A stretch of 28,706 nt of DNA. It comes from UBA3775 sp964625275 (GTDB lineage: Bacteria > Bacillota > Clostridia > Lachnospirales > Lachnospiraceae). A program made the translations under genes and the position numbers. The stretch is taken from positions 1-28,706 of the forward strand of contig CAZVBH010000023.1 of the NCBI GenBank assembly GCA_964625275.1. The letters are read 5' to 3'. The notes under the pieces were generated by a model. The model ran no database searches. It had not been told where the DNA came from and saw only the letters and a list, made by a program, of their open reading frames with translations. Of this stretch, positions 1 through 9,047 are shown piece after piece. The stretch's first letter is position 1. Each line of letters begins with the position of its first letter.

Positions 1-1355
1 TGAACACTTCCCGGGAACATGTCTACCGGCTGGATTTTTTCAATTTTATAGTCATGCGCTGCAAAGCCTGCTGCATCTCTCGCAAGAGTTGCGGGGTCGC
101 AGGAAACATAAACAATTCTTTTGGGCTGCATTTTGCAGATGGTTTCCACCAGCTCAGAATCGAGTCCTTTTCGTGGCGGGTCTACCACTACGACGTCTGC
201 GGGCAGCTTCTTCTCGATGTAAACCTCTTCGGCAGCGCCTACGAAAAATTCTGCGTTTTTAAAGCCATTAAGTCTTGCATTTTCCTTTGCATTTTCTACT
301 GCCTGTGGAATAATCTCCACTCCGTAGACGTTCTTTGCATTTTTTGCAAGGAAGAGGGAAATTGTGCCTATGCCGCAATATAAATCCCAGACAGTTTCTT
401 TGCCGGTTAGGCCTGCAAATTCAAGAGCCTTTTCGTAAAGCACCTTAGTCTGCACCGGATTTACCTGATAGAAGGAAAGGGCTGAAATGTTAAAGCTTAC
501 ATCTCCTATTTTGTCTGTTATGTAAGCTTTGCCCCAAAGTGTTCGGCACTCAGTACCGAGAATCACATTAGTTTTTTCTCTGTTTACATTAAGCTGTATG
601 CTTGCAATTCCCGGTATTGCTTTTAGGAGCTCAACAAAAAGTGCTTCGTTACGCAGCCTTTTTCCATTGATAACGAGAACTACCATTATTTCACCGGTTG
701 AGAAGCCTTTTCTCATAAGGACATGTCTTACAAGTCCTTTGCCACTTAGTTCATCGTAAACCGTTTCTCCGGATTGCTTTATATAATTCAGTACTGCTTC
801 TAGAATTGCCTCATGTCCTTCAAATTCTATTGCACAGCTTTTTGTAGGAATTACATTATGAGTTCTTCTGGCATAAAAGCCCGCTGCCGGATTACCGGAT
901 TTGTCAAGTCCGATTGGGAACTGAGCCTTGTTACGATAATTCCATGGGTGTTCCATGCCTATTGTTCTTTTTACAAGAACCTTGCTTTTTTCATCAGAAA
1001 TAGCTTCTACTTCTACCTCGAAGCCACCTATTCTTTTGAAGCAGCCGGCTACCTTTTCAGTTTTAAAGTCAAGCTGTTTTTCATAGCTTAGTGCCTGAAG
1101 CTGGCATCCTCCACATGGTCTGTAAATGGGGCAGACCGGTTCTGTTCTGTAAGCGGACGGTGTAAGGATTTCAATGGTTCTTGCATAACAGTAGGTCTTT
1201 TTGACCTTTGTGATACCACAAAGAACCAAGTCGCCGATTACGGCATCTTTTACAAAAAGGGTAAGGCCATCGAAATGACCTATACCCTCTCCACTTTCAC
1301 TCATATCTTCAATTAAAACTTTAACTTCGTCGTTCTTCTTCACACGATCCTCCAT
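1..1355 (-). CDS. rlmD: 23S rRNA (uracil-5-)-methyltransferase RlmD/RumA-type, 3' end cut by window
   Basis: This gene runs off the left edge, so the C-terminus is missing; the last readable residues, DMFPGSV, match the stretch shortly before the end of this family, so probably only about 30 residues are lost. The family transfers a methyl group from S-adenosylmethionine to C5 of a uridine in 23S rRNA. The N-terminus (about residues 1-60) is TRAM-like. A cysteine cluster CPIYRPCGGC plus a later KSCAIE supplies the four ligands of a [4Fe-4S] cluster. The SAM-binding loop is DLYCGIGTISL, followed by VVVDPPRKGLD and the catalytic-cysteine motif YVSCDPATLARD. The start is ATG at 1355; the stop of the upstream yhaM lies 9 nt before it and the ribosome binding site (AAGGTGAG) overlaps the end of yhaM, so the two are probably co-transcribed. 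TrmA/RlmCD paralogues share the fold, so the exact target base is inferred. Confidence 0.93.
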   Translation of the reverse strand, partial: MEDRVKKNDEVKVLIEDMSESGEGIGHFDGLTLFVKDAVIGDLVLCGITKVKKTYCYARTIEILTPSAYRTEPVCPIYRPCGGCQLQALSYEKQLDFKTEKVAGCFKRIGGFEVEVEAISDEKSKVLVKRTIGMEHPWNYRNKAQFPIGLDKSGNPAAGFYARRTHNVIPTKSCAIEFEGHEAILEAVLNYIKQSGETVYDELSGKGLVRHVLMRKGFSTGEIMVVLVINGKRLRNEALFVELLKAIPGIASIQLNVNREKTNVILGTECRTLWGKAYITDKIGDVSFNISALSFYQVNPVQTKVLYEKALEFAGLTGKETVWDLYCGIGTISLFLAKNAKNVYGVEIIPQAVENAKENARLNGFKNAEFFVGAAEEVYIEKKLPADVVVVDPPRKGLDSELVETICKMQPKRIVYVSCDPATLARDAAGFAAHDYKIEKIQPVDMFPGSV

Positions 1356-1364
1356 TAATGGTAT

Positions 1365-2309
1365 TTACTCACCTTTGGTTGCACGCAGGTTAGAGTCAAA
1401 AATTCTCTGGAAGCCAAGCCAGCCATTATTATTTTCATTTGTATTAAAGAGCTCCTTCATGGATTCCAGCTTAGCATCAAGATTGTCTGCCATTGAAAGA
1501 GCCAAGGCCTCAACCAGTGCAGGCTTCTTTGGCGAACCAAATTCCAGCTCACCATGATGTGCAAGTATACAATGCTTTAGCTCTGAGGCAAGAGTCTTTG
1601 GGAAATTTGGAATTGTGTCAATCTTCTTGCCAACCATTTCTGTACCAATGTAAATATGACCGAGAAGATTTCCGTCATCCGTATAATCGTTGGCAGGGAA
1701 ATTGGACAGCTCAACTGTTTTTCCGATGTCATGGAAAATAGCTGCAGTTATCAGTAAATCCCTTTTCAAAACCGGATATGCTCCTGCGAGATAATCGCAA
1801 AGCTTCGTTACTCCAAGGGTATGCTCTAAAAGACCACCGATGAAATTGTGATGAACTGATTTTGCAGCAGAATGTGCCTTGAGTGTGCCTACAAATTTTG
1901 TATCCTCGACATAAAAGGCTTTTAAAAGTTTATTTAAATAAGGATTTTTGACACTGTCTATGAGTGCAAGAAGCTCCTTATACATATCATCAATGTTTTT
2001 CTCACTTGTAGGCATGTAATCAGTTGGATCATATTCCACCTCATCAGCCTTACGGATTCTCTTAATGTTTAGCTGATTTGCGCCCTGGTAAGAGGTAACC
2101 TGTGCATCTACCATTATGTAATCCATGGCCTCAAAATTTCCAATGCCATTATTGAGCTCCCATACCTTTCCATCTATTGTGCCTGTTTTGTCCTGGAGCT
2201 GCAGTGACATGTAGTTCTTGCCCACTTTAGTTTTTAAGGTCTGAACCTGCTTGCAGAGATAAACCTCCCTTACCACTTCACATTCACGTAAATCATTAAT
2301 ATATCTCAT
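1365..2309 (-). CDS. yhaM: 3'-5' exoribonuclease YhaM family (OB-fold + HD domain)
   Basis: The 314-residue product has the YhaM/Cbf1 layout: an N-terminal OB-fold nucleic-acid-binding domain (about residues 15-90, including KNYMSLQLQDKTGTIDGKVW) and a C-terminal metal-dependent HD domain (about 150-290). The HD ligands are visible in HHNFIGGLLEHT, IFHDIGK and ILAHHGELEFGSPKKP. The family degrades RNA, and in vitro single-stranded DNA, from the 3' end in the cytoplasm and takes part in RNA turnover. The length matches the family (about 314 in Bacillus subtilis). The ATG at 2309 follows AAAGGA at 7 nt spacing. rlmD follows after 9 nt, giving a two-gene RNA-processing unit. The leader upstream (2310-2439) contains a small hairpin. 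Confidence 0.93.
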   Translation of the reverse strand: MRYINDLRECEVVREVYLCKQVQTLKTKVGKNYMSLQLQDKTGTIDGKVWELNNGIGNFEAMDYIMVDAQVTSYQGANQLNIKRIRKADEVEYDPTDYMPTSEKNIDDMYKELLALIDSVKNPYLNKLLKAFYVEDTKFVGTLKAHSAAKSVHHNFIGGLLEHTLGVTKLCDYLAGAYPVLKRDLLITAAIFHDIGKTVELSNFPANDYTDDGNLLGHIYIGTEMVGKKIDTIPNFPKTLASELKHCILAHHGELEFGSPKKPALVEALALSMADNLDAKLESMKELFNTNENNNGWLGFQRIFDSNLRATKGE

Positions 2310-2338
2310 TATTATTCCTTTCCGGTTTCCAACTGTTT

Positions 2339-2356
2339 AAACCTGTATTCAGGTTT
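2339..2356 (-). promoter_or_regulatory. Hairpin in the yhaM leader
   Basis: The sequence AAACCTG-TATT-CAGGTTT forms a perfect 7-bp stem with a 4-nt loop (8 bp if the flanking T-A pair is counted), about 30 nt before the yhaM start. No T-run follows on either strand, so it is not a standard terminator. A second, weaker stem, CCTTAACC...GGTTAGG, lies at 2367-2391. Either could be a leader structure or a decayed terminator; no promoter close to consensus was found between them and the histidine kinase gene. Confidence 0.35.
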
Positions 2357-2439
2357 ACTTCCGTATCCTTAACCTCTTTACTTTGGTTAGGATTGTTTCC
2401 GACTTGTCAGCAAAATTTTTACTGCACCACTTTATTATG

Positions 2440-2541
2440 CTAACCCACTTCATTCAAGTACTTACCTGCTTCACTCCGGCTTATCTGCTTTACTCCAACT
2501 GGCTTACATGCTTCACTCCGGTTTGCTTACCTGCTTTAGGG
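2440..2541. repeat. Imperfect tandem repeat, about 19-23 nt, spanning the 3' end of the histidine kinase gene
   Basis: Five related units lie end to end: 2440-2460, 2461-2479, 2480-2502, 2503-2525 and 2526-2541. The shared core on the plus strand is CTTACCTGCTTCACTCCGG. The last one and a half units are coding sequence for the C-terminal residues KQVSKPE and the stop of the histidine kinase; the rest are non-coding. Units become more diverged with distance from the gene, as expected if the coding 3' end seeded the array. Confidence 0.75.
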
Positions 2542-4144
2542 TAAATATGAATTCGGTGCCTACTCCAACCTTGCTTGCCACCTCAATTTTTTCACCATGA
2601 GCATTTATTATCTGCTTGGTAATGGCAAGTCCGAGTCCTGTTCCTTTTTTATCCTTGCCTCGGGAAAGGTCGGTCTTATAGAAGCGTTCCCATATACGGT
2701 CCAGGGATTCATAAGGAATTCCGATTCCCGAATCCTTTACCGATACGTAAACCTTCATGTCCTTGTCCGAGACAGTTATTTCAATCACACTGTCCTCTTT
2801 ACTGAATTTGACTGCATTGTCAATGAGGTTGTGAAGTACCTGCTGAATTTTACTTTTATCTGCATTTACCCAAAGCTCTCTTTCGGAAAACACAAGTCTT
2901 ATCTTCAATTTTTTTGAAGCACAAACAGCCTCAAAGGTCCTGGCTGACTGCTTTACCATGCTGCATACATTGAAATCTGTCAACTCAAGCTTCAGGGCCT
3001 TGTTATCTATTTCATTAAGCTGAAGAAGATCCTGAGTCAGTCCTGTAAGACGGTCTGCTTCAAAAAGTATAATGTCCAAATATTTGTCCTTGTTCTCATA
3101 AGGTATCGTTCCATCTTTAATTGCACCGACATAGCCCTTAATCGAAGTAAGTGGTGAACGAAAATCATGGGAAACATTTGCAACAAAATCCTTTTGATAT
3201 TCAACAAGTCCCTGTGTCTTTTCGGCCAGACAGTAAATGGCATCAGAAAGTCTCTGGTGTTCATCGGCAAAATGAAGATTAACCCTGTTATCAAATTTAC
3301 CATCCGCATATTCAACTGTCAGCTTTGTAAGCTTACGAAGTAACATTCGCGAATCAATTGCCGTTCCAAGACCAACTAAAAGAACTATTACAAAGGCTAT
3401 AAGTCCTACAGTATTGTAGCGCACAAGCTCATCATCCACTGCAGATGATATAACCGAATAGTCATAAATGGAAATAACGTATGACACAGCTCCGCCATTA
3501 GCTACCAGCCTGGTAACAGCAAGAGATTTGTCATCAATTGACGACGTACTGATTACTCCATCAAGCTCTTTATCAGAAAGCTGTGCAGAATCCTTTATTG
3601 TACTTCCGATGCTTTGACCGGCAGTATCATAAATTATAATTCCATCAGAGTCTGCCACACAAATTTGCGCTGCCGATAATGCAGCTGCCAAATTTATATA
3701 TTCAATCTGTTCAGAGCTAAGTTCATCATCCTCCCCTGCTGAGAGTGAAGCCGTTTCCTTTATGACAGTTTCTGAAGCATCTTCCTTAACAGCTACTGAA
3801 GTCTTTTCAGCTTCAGTAGTCTTACCAGCTTCAGTAGTCTTACCAGCTTCAGTAGTCTTACCAGCTTCAGTAGTCTTTGAAGCTTCTGATGTCTTTTCAG
3901 CTTCAGTAGTCTTTGAAGCTTCTTCCTTAGATACTTCCGTTGAAGCTTCCGTTGCTTCATCATTTGTCTGTGAATCCAGTTCAGACGCAAGTGTTTCATT
4001 TAGCTTTTCCAGTACTGTTACATATTCCCCTTCAATTTCATCCTGAACATAATTTACAAATACAAAATTCAGGAACAGGAAGTAAATCAAGGCGAAAAAC
4101 AATATTAAAGCAAAGGTTTTTAATACGATTGATCCCCTAAACAT
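2513..4144 (-). CDS. Membrane sensor histidine kinase (BaeS/PhoR-like)
   Basis: The 543-residue protein has a first membrane helix at about 9-31, an extracytoplasmic region of about 210 residues and a second helix at about 244-263. A HAMP-like linker, a HisKA domain with phospho-acceptor H326 in NVSHDFRSPLTSIKGY, and a HATPase_c domain follow. The ATPase N box is NLIDNAVKF and the glycine boxes are DSGIGIP and GTGLGLAI. Presumably it autophosphorylates on H326 and passes the phosphate to the response regulator directly upstream, whose stop is 3 nt before this ATG. Residues about 77-120 are a low-complexity Thr/Glu/Lys repeat encoded by an 18-nt tandem repeat, probably a flexible stalk outside the cell. 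The signal is unknown. The 3' end is part of another tandem array. Confidence 0.93.
   Translation of the reverse strand: MFRGSIVLKTFALILFFALIYFLFLNFVFVNYVQDEIEGEYVTVLEKLNETLASELDSQTNDEATEASTEVSKEEASKTTEAEKTSEASKTTEAGKTTEAGKTTEAGKTTEAEKTSVAVKEDASETVIKETASLSAGEDDELSSEQIEYINLAAALSAAQICVADSDGIIIYDTAGQSIGSTIKDSAQLSDKELDGVISTSSIDDKSLAVTRLVANGGAVSYVISIYDYSVISSAVDDELVRYNTVGLIAFVIVLLVGLGTAIDSRMLLRKLTKLTVEYADGKFDNRVNLHFADEHQRLSDAIYCLAEKTQGLVEYQKDFVANVSHDFRSPLTSIKGYVGAIKDGTIPYENKDKYLDIILFEADRLTGLTQDLLQLNEIDNKALKLELTDFNVCSMVKQSARTFEAVCASKKLKIRLVFSERELWVNADKSKIQQVLHNLIDNAVKFSKEDSVIEITVSDKDMKVYVSVKDSGIGIPYESLDRIWERFYKTDLSRGKDKKGTGLGLAITKQIINAHGEKIEVASKVGVGTEFIFTLKQVSKPE
3793..3918 (-). repeat. In-frame 18-nt tandem repeat in the histidine kinase ectodomain (7 units)
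   Basis: Seven consecutive 18-nt units start at 3793, 3811, 3829, 3847, 3865, 3883 and 3901. Three (3811-3864) are identical, reading CTTCAGTAGTCTTACCAG on the plus strand. Each encodes six residues of the type KTTEAG or KTSEAE on the minus strand. Because the unit is a multiple of three, copy-number change would alter stalk length without breaking the frame. Confidence 0.92.
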
Positions 4145-4147
4145 CTT

Positions 4148-4885
4148 TTATTCCCTGGCTTCCTTTGGATGATATTCAAATTTGTAGCCCTTACCCCAGA
4201 CTGTAGAAATTCCCCATTCCTCACAGCCGGGTATTTTCTCACGAATCCTCTTTACATGTACGTCTACTGTTCTTGAGGACTCGCCTGAATAGCCATAGCC
4301 CCAGACTGCATCAAGAATCTGCTCTCTTGAAAGAAGTCTGTTAGGATGTGACGCAAGATAATAGAGAAGCTCAAATTCCATTGGAGGAAGAGAAAGTGTT
4401 TCTCCATTATAAACCGTTGTATAGGTTGTTTTGTTAACAAGCAGCCCCTTGTACTCAACAAATTCGCCTGTTTTATCAGTATCTGCTGAAGGTGAATGTA
4501 CGGAATCTGCTTCCGAAACAGTAAATCGTCTGAGAACTGCCTTAATTCTGGCTACGAGCTCCTTTGTATCAAAGGGCTTCATTACATAATCATCAGCTCC
4601 AAGCTCAAGTCCTAAGACCTTATCGAAGGTTTCACCCTTTGCACTCATGATAATAATCGGAACTGCCGACTTCATTCTGATTCTTCGGCAAACCTCATAG
4701 CCGTCAATTCCCGGTAACATTAAGTCAAGCAGCACCAAATCAGGCTTATAGCTTTCAAAGGTTGCAACAGCCTCATTACCGTCACCTACTATTTTTGTAT
4801 CAAAAAACTCTTTATTCAAATATAGAGAGACAAGCTCTGCAATATTTAAATCATCATCTACAATAAGGATTCTCTGATTCTCCAT
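4148..4885 (-). CDS. OmpR/PhoB-family response regulator
   Basis: The 245-residue protein has an N-terminal receiver domain (about 1-120) with acidic pocket D10/D11, phospho-acceptor D54 in LLDLMLPG, S81 and K103 (VMKPFD). A linker of about 20 residues precedes a C-terminal winged-helix DNA-binding domain ending in RTVDVHVKRIREKI and TVWGKGYKFE. It is a transcription factor activated by phosphorylation, almost certainly by the kinase encoded immediately downstream. The ATG at 4885 is preceded by GGAGG at good spacing. mutS2 ends 24 nt upstream, so the pair probably shares the transcript of the lrp-type operon. Target genes cannot be read from the sequence. Confidence 0.95.
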   Translation of the reverse strand: MENQRILIVDDDLNIAELVSLYLNKEFFDTKIVGDGNEAVATFESYKPDLVLLDLMLPGIDGYEVCRRIRMKSAVPIIIMSAKGETFDKVLGLELGADDYVMKPFDTKELVARIKAVLRRFTVSEADSVHSPSADTDKTGEFVEYKGLLVNKTTYTTVYNGETLSLPPMEFELLYYLASHPNRLLSREQILDAVWGYGYSGESSRTVDVHVKRIREKIPGCEEWGISTVWGKGYKFEYHPKEARE

Positions 4886-4909
4886 ATATCCTCCAATACA
4901 TTCCCCAAA

Positions 4910-7324
4910 TTATTTAAGTTCAACAATAGTTACTCCATGGTCGCCTTCACCAAATTCACCGGTCCTAAAGCTCTTAACATTTTTCTGCCTTTTCAGATAA
5001 TCCTGTACGGCTTTTCTAAGTGCACCGGTTCCACGTCCATGAATTACCGTCACCTTCTGAAGCTGTGCAATATAGGCATCGTCAAGATATTTTTCAAGCT
5101 CTGCAACTGCATCATCCGGATACATTCCAACAAGATTTATTTCAGGCGAAACCGTAAAGGACTTGTTCATACGGATTTGTCCACTGCCATTTCGTTCAAG
5201 CTTCTTAGGAAGAACAATTTCATCCTTTAAAATTTCAAGGTCGGTAATGTGACATTTGTACTCCATTATTCCAAAGGTCACTACACATTCGCCCTTTGGA
5301 TTTGGCAGCTTATGCACAGTACCGTTCATGTCCATGCTTATGCAGTGAACTGTGTCTCCGATTCTGAAGTCGCCTGCTTTGTGACTGCTCTTTTTCGGAG
5401 TCACCTGCTTTTCCTGCTTCGTATTTTCAGAAAGCTTATCCTTAAGAGCCCTTCTGTCAGCTTCAAGCTCTTTCATATTTACAGCCTGAGTACTGCTCTT
5501 ATTTATTCTTCGGATAGTTTCATCGGCAAATTCCTTGGCACTTGCGAGTATCTCCGCTGCCTCTTCCTTTGCCCGCTCTATTTCCTTTTCCTTGCGTCTT
5601 GCAATATTTTCACGCTCATTTTGTGATTCTTCCTTAAAGCGTCTTGCCTTTTCCCTAAGAGCTACTGCTTCATTTCTGGCATTTTCCGCCTCAACTCTCA
5701 GTTCATCAAGCTGTCTTAGCATGTCATCAAAGCTTCTGTCCTGTTCTCCCACAAGAGACTGCGCCATTCCAAGAATATTGTCAGCCATTCCCAGCTTCTT
5801 TGAGATTGCAAAGGCATTACTTTTTCCCGGAACACCGATTAACAGCCTGTAGGTAGGTGCAAGTGTCTCTACGTCAAATTCACAGGAACCATTTGCTACA
5901 CCGGGAGTTGTCAGTGCAAAGGCCTTTAGTTCACTGTAGTGCGTGGTTGCCATTGAACGTACATTGCGATTGTTAAGGTCCGTAAGAATTGCCATTGCAA
6001 GTGCGGCACCTTCTACCGGATCCGTTCCGGCACCCAGCTCATCAAAAAGCACGAGTGAATTTTCATCAGCCTTTTCGAGAATATCTATTGTATGAGTCAT
6101 ATGTGATGAGAAGGTGGAAAGCGACTGCTCTATGCTTTGCTCATCACCTATGTCTGCATAAATTTCATTAAAAACAGCCAGTACCGAGCCTCCAAGTGCC
6201 GGTATGTGAAGCCCGCTTTGTCCCATGAGCTGAAAAAGTCCCATGGTCTTAAGGCTTACCGTCTTACCGCCTGTGTTTGGTCCGGTAATTATCAACAGGT
6301 TGAAGTCTTCTCCCAGTCTTAAATCCACAGGTACAACCTTCTTTGGGTGGATAAGCGGATGTCTGGCTTTTTTGATGTCTACCACATGATTTTTAGAAAA
6401 TTTAGGTCTTTGTGCCCTCATTTCTTTTGCCAGCATACCTTTTGCAAATATTGCATCCAGCTCGCCAAGTGTTTTGACATCATATTTCAAATTTTCAATT
6501 TCAGGAATAAGCAGACAGGAAAGCATCTGAAGAATACGTTCTATTTCATCATGCTCCTGAATTTCCAGCTCCCTGATTTCATTATTCAGTGTAACGACCT
6601 CCATCGGCTCTATGAAAAAGGTATTTTTCGTAGAGGACTGGTCATGTATCATACCTGGAATTTTATTCTTATATTCTGATTTAACCGGAATACAATATCT
6701 TCCGTTTCTCATTGTTATAAGATTATCCTGAAGCTTTTCATCCTCTGCTGATTCTCTGAGGATGGCTGCCATCTTTTCGGTTATTTTTGCTTTTTTGGAC
6801 TTTATCTGACGTCTGATGTTCTTTAAGGTATCACTTGCATCATCTGCAATTTCATCCTCGGAAATTATACATCTGTTAATTTCACGACTTATGTATTCTA
6901 AGGGCTCAAGGAGATTAAACTTCTCTGAGAGTATGTCCCAGGTTGACTCGTCTCTGTCTGCGCCCTTAACTGCCGCTTCCTCTGAAGCTGCGGCTTCTTT
7001 GGTTTCACCGTACTGTCTTACCTTGCCTGTAATCGTAAGCAGGGCTGATACCTTTCTCAAATCGCCGGCGCCAAGAGTTGATTTTATGGCAACTCTTGTA
7101 AGAATTTCAGTGACATCCGGTATTCCCACAAAGGAAAGGCTGCCCTTTCGCTCGATTCGTGAGAGTGCCGCTGCCGTTTCGTCCTGTAATATTTCTATTT
7201 TATCCAGGTCACTTACCGGAGCCACAGCCTTTAAAATTCGTCTTCCTGCCTCCGAACCTGCAAGTGCCACCAAGGAGGCCTTTATTTTGTCAAATTCTAC
7301 AGTTTTTTGAACGCGTTCGTTCAT
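4910..7324 (-). CDS. mutS2: MutS2 family ATPase/endonuclease with Smr domain
   Basis: The product is 804 residues from the ATG at 7324. MutS2 proteins bind branched DNA, where they limit recombination, and stalled or collided ribosomes, where they help rescue. Visible parts are the MutS core, Walker A GPNTGGKT, Walker B LVLFDELGAGTDP, ATTHYSELK, a long charged coiled-coil (about residues 500-600, rich in E/K/R), a KOW-like region around GDTVHCISMDMNGTV, and a C-terminal Smr domain with VIHGRGTGALR and a final VTIVELK. A longer reading frame begins at a GTG at 7366 and overlaps trmL, but the ATG has GAGGAAAGGGG upstream and gives the usual family N-terminus (VEFDKI), so it is preferred. Confidence 0.95.
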   Translation of the reverse strand: MNERVQKTVEFDKIKASLVALAGSEAGRRILKAVAPVSDLDKIEILQDETAAALSRIERKGSLSFVGIPDVTEILTRVAIKSTLGAGDLRKVSALLTITGKVRQYGETKEAAASEEAAVKGADRDESTWDILSEKFNLLEPLEYISREINRCIISEDEIADDASDTLKNIRRQIKSKKAKITEKMAAILRESAEDEKLQDNLITMRNGRYCIPVKSEYKNKIPGMIHDQSSTKNTFFIEPMEVVTLNNEIRELEIQEHDEIERILQMLSCLLIPEIENLKYDVKTLGELDAIFAKGMLAKEMRAQRPKFSKNHVVDIKKARHPLIHPKKVVPVDLRLGEDFNLLIITGPNTGGKTVSLKTMGLFQLMGQSGLHIPALGGSVLAVFNEIYADIGDEQSIEQSLSTFSSHMTHTIDILEKADENSLVLFDELGAGTDPVEGAALAMAILTDLNNRNVRSMATTHYSELKAFALTTPGVANGSCEFDVETLAPTYRLLIGVPGKSNAFAISKKLGMADNILGMAQSLVGEQDRSFDDMLRQLDELRVEAENARNEAVALREKARRFKEESQNERENIARRKEKEIERAKEEAAEILASAKEFADETIRRINKSSTQAVNMKELEADRRALKDKLSENTKQEKQVTPKKSSHKAGDFRIGDTVHCISMDMNGTVHKLPNPKGECVVTFGIMEYKCHITDLEILKDEIVLPKKLERNGSGQIRMNKSFTVSPEINLVGMYPDDAVAELEKYLDDAYIAQLQKVTVIHGRGTGALRKAVQDYLKRQKNVKSFRTGEFGEGDHGVTIVELK

Positions 7325-7358
7325 ATAGTGTACTGGTCCCCTTTCCTCTTTTTTACTC

Positions 7359-7859
7359 TTATACACTCCACTTAAGTCTGTGAAGCTCGCCCTTCATACG
7401 CATGGAGCAGAAATCATTCTGCCTAAGGGCCTCATAGCAGATAACAGCCACTGAATTGCTAAGATTTAGTGAACGTGTTTCTCCTATCATTGGTATTCTT
7501 ACACAGGTTTCTTCATTATCTACAAGGATTTCCTCAGGGATTCCCGCACTTTCTTTACCAAACATGATAAAGCAGTCCGGCTCATAATGTACCTGGGTAT
7601 AGCAGCTTTTTGCCTTTGTAGTTGCATAATAAATCTTTGCTCCCGGATTTTTCTCAAGAAAATCCTCATAGCTTTCATAGACATGGAGATCAAGCTGATG
7701 CCAGTAATCCATGCCTGCACGCCTTACTGCCTTGTCACTGATATCAAAGCCAAGTGGCTTTATCAGATGAAGGCTCGTACCTGTTGCGACGCAGGTACGG
7801 CCTATATTTCCTGTATTGGCCGGAATCTCCGGCTCATGTAAAACAATATTTAATGCCAT
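7359..7859 (-). CDS. trmL: tRNA (cytidine(34)-2'-O)-methyltransferase TrmL
   Basis: This 166-residue SPOUT-class methyltransferase matches TrmL (formerly CspR/YibK) in length and motifs. The N-terminus is NIVLHEPEIPANTGNIGRTC; the knot-forming SAM site includes IMFGKESAGIPEE and IPMIGETRSLNLSNSVAV. It 2'-O-methylates the wobble base C34/cmnm5U34 of leucine tRNAs. The ATG at 7859 lies 6 nt after the aminotransferase stop, with only a weak ribosome binding site, which suggests translational coupling. mutS2 follows after 34 nt. Confidence 0.94.
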   Translation of the reverse strand: MALNIVLHEPEIPANTGNIGRTCVATGTSLHLIKPLGFDISDKAVRRAGMDYWHQLDLHVYESYEDFLEKNPGAKIYYATTKAKSCYTQVHYEPDCFIMFGKESAGIPEEILVDNEETCVRIPMIGETRSLNLSNSVAVICYEALRQNDFCSMRMKGELHRLKWSV

Positions 7860-7865
7860 CTGTAT

Positions 7866-9047
7866 TTATTGACCTTCCAGCTCTGCCCTTCTTCTTTGAA
7901 CAAAATCTCGAATACGGTCAAGAGCAACCTTTATATTTTCAATTGAATATGCATAAGAAATTCTGAGGAAGCCTTCTCCACAATCACCAAAGGCTGTTCC
8001 CGGAACAACTGCCACCTTCTCCTCATAGAGAAGTCTTGTTGCAAATTCTTCACTGGTCATCTTAAGTGACTGTATGCTTGGGAATACATAAAATGCTCCC
8101 TTAGCTTCAAAGGTTTCTAGTCCCATATCATTGAGCTCCTTGATGAGGAACTTTCTTCTCTGATCATAGGCCTGTCTCATTCTTTCAACATCCTTATCGC
8201 CATTCTTGATAGCTTCTACTGCTGCGAACTGACTTGTCGTAGGTGCACACATGATTGCATACTGATGAATCTTCAGCATCTGCTCAATGATATTTCTTGG
8301 TCCACATGCATAGCCAAGTCTCCAGCCTGTCATTGCATGAGACTTCGAGAAGCCGTTAATTACAATTGTACGCTCTTTCATTCCGGGCAGGGATGCTATT
8401 GAGCAATGACTTTCATCACCGTAGGTAAGCATTGAATATATTTCATCAGATACTACGATTATATCCTTTTCGATACAGATATCTGCAATTTCCTGAAGCT
8501 CTTCCTTTGTCATGATTGAACCGGTTGGGTTGTTAGGGAAAGGAAGGATAAGGCATTTGGTTCTGTCTGTAATTGCTGCGCGGAGCTCCTCGCCAGTGAG
8601 CTTGAACTCATTTTCAGCCTTTAGATTTACGATTACAGGATGACCGCCTGTGAGTGTTACACATGGTTCATAGGATACATAGCTTGGCTGAGGAATGATA
8701 ACCTCCTCCTTTGGACAAACCATTACTCTCATTGCAAGGTCAATTGCTTCAGAACCACCAACGGTTATGAGAATTTCATGCTCAGGATCATAGGCGCAGT
8801 CATAGTGGCGCTTCATGTAAGCAGATATTTCCTCTCTGAGAGGCATAAGACCTGAGTTTGAGGTATAATGTGTTCTTCCTTTTTCGAGTGAATAAATACC
8901 CTCTTCGCAAATGTGCCATGGGGTTTCAAAATCAGGCTCACCTACACCGAGACTGATTGCGTCCTTCATTTCACTTACTATATCAAAAAATTTTCTGATG
9001 CCTGATGGCTTCATTTCTGCAATTGTATGATTTATTGGGTTTCTCAT
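7866..9047 (-). CDS. Class I/II PLP-dependent aminotransferase
   Basis: The 393-residue fold-type I aminotransferase shows the expected residues: PNNPTG (N173 contacts PLP), D201 in VVSDEIY, the Schiff-base lysine K235 in INGFSKSHAMTGWR, and R243 of the same motif; a late arginine in GFLRISYA is the likely carboxylate binder. The family moves amino groups between amino acids and 2-oxoacids (aspartate, aromatic or branched substrates); specificity is not readable here. The start overlaps the stop of the Lrp/AsnC-type regulator in an ATGA, implying translational coupling. An amino-acid-sensing regulator fused this tightly to an aminotransferase suggests the pair responds to the same amino acid. 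Confidence 0.93.
   Translation of the reverse strand: MRNPINHTIAEMKPSGIRKFFDIVSEMKDAISLGVGEPDFETPWHICEEGIYSLEKGRTHYTSNSGLMPLREEISAYMKRHYDCAYDPEHEILITVGGSEAIDLAMRVMVCPKEEVIIPQPSYVSYEPCVTLTGGHPVIVNLKAENEFKLTGEELRAAITDRTKCLILPFPNNPTGSIMTKEELQEIADICIEKDIIVVSDEIYSMLTYGDESHCSIASLPGMKERTIVINGFSKSHAMTGWRLGYACGPRNIIEQMLKIHQYAIMCAPTTSQFAAVEAIKNGDKDVERMRQAYDQRRKFLIKELNDMGLETFEAKGAFYVFPSIQSLKMTSEEFATRLLYEEKVAVVPGTAFGDCGEGFLRISYAYSIENIKVALDRIRDFVQRRRAELEGQ

Noticed and set aside
3762..4046. Plus-strand frame rich in Ala/Ser/Val repeats opposite the histidine kinase
   Set aside because: It is a shadow of the 18-nt repeat in the kinase gene, whose motifs are clear on the minus strand.
7325..7366. Upstream GTG start for mutS2
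   Set aside because: It overlaps trmL and adds 14 atypical residues; the ATG at 7324 has a strong ribosome binding site and the usual family N-terminus.
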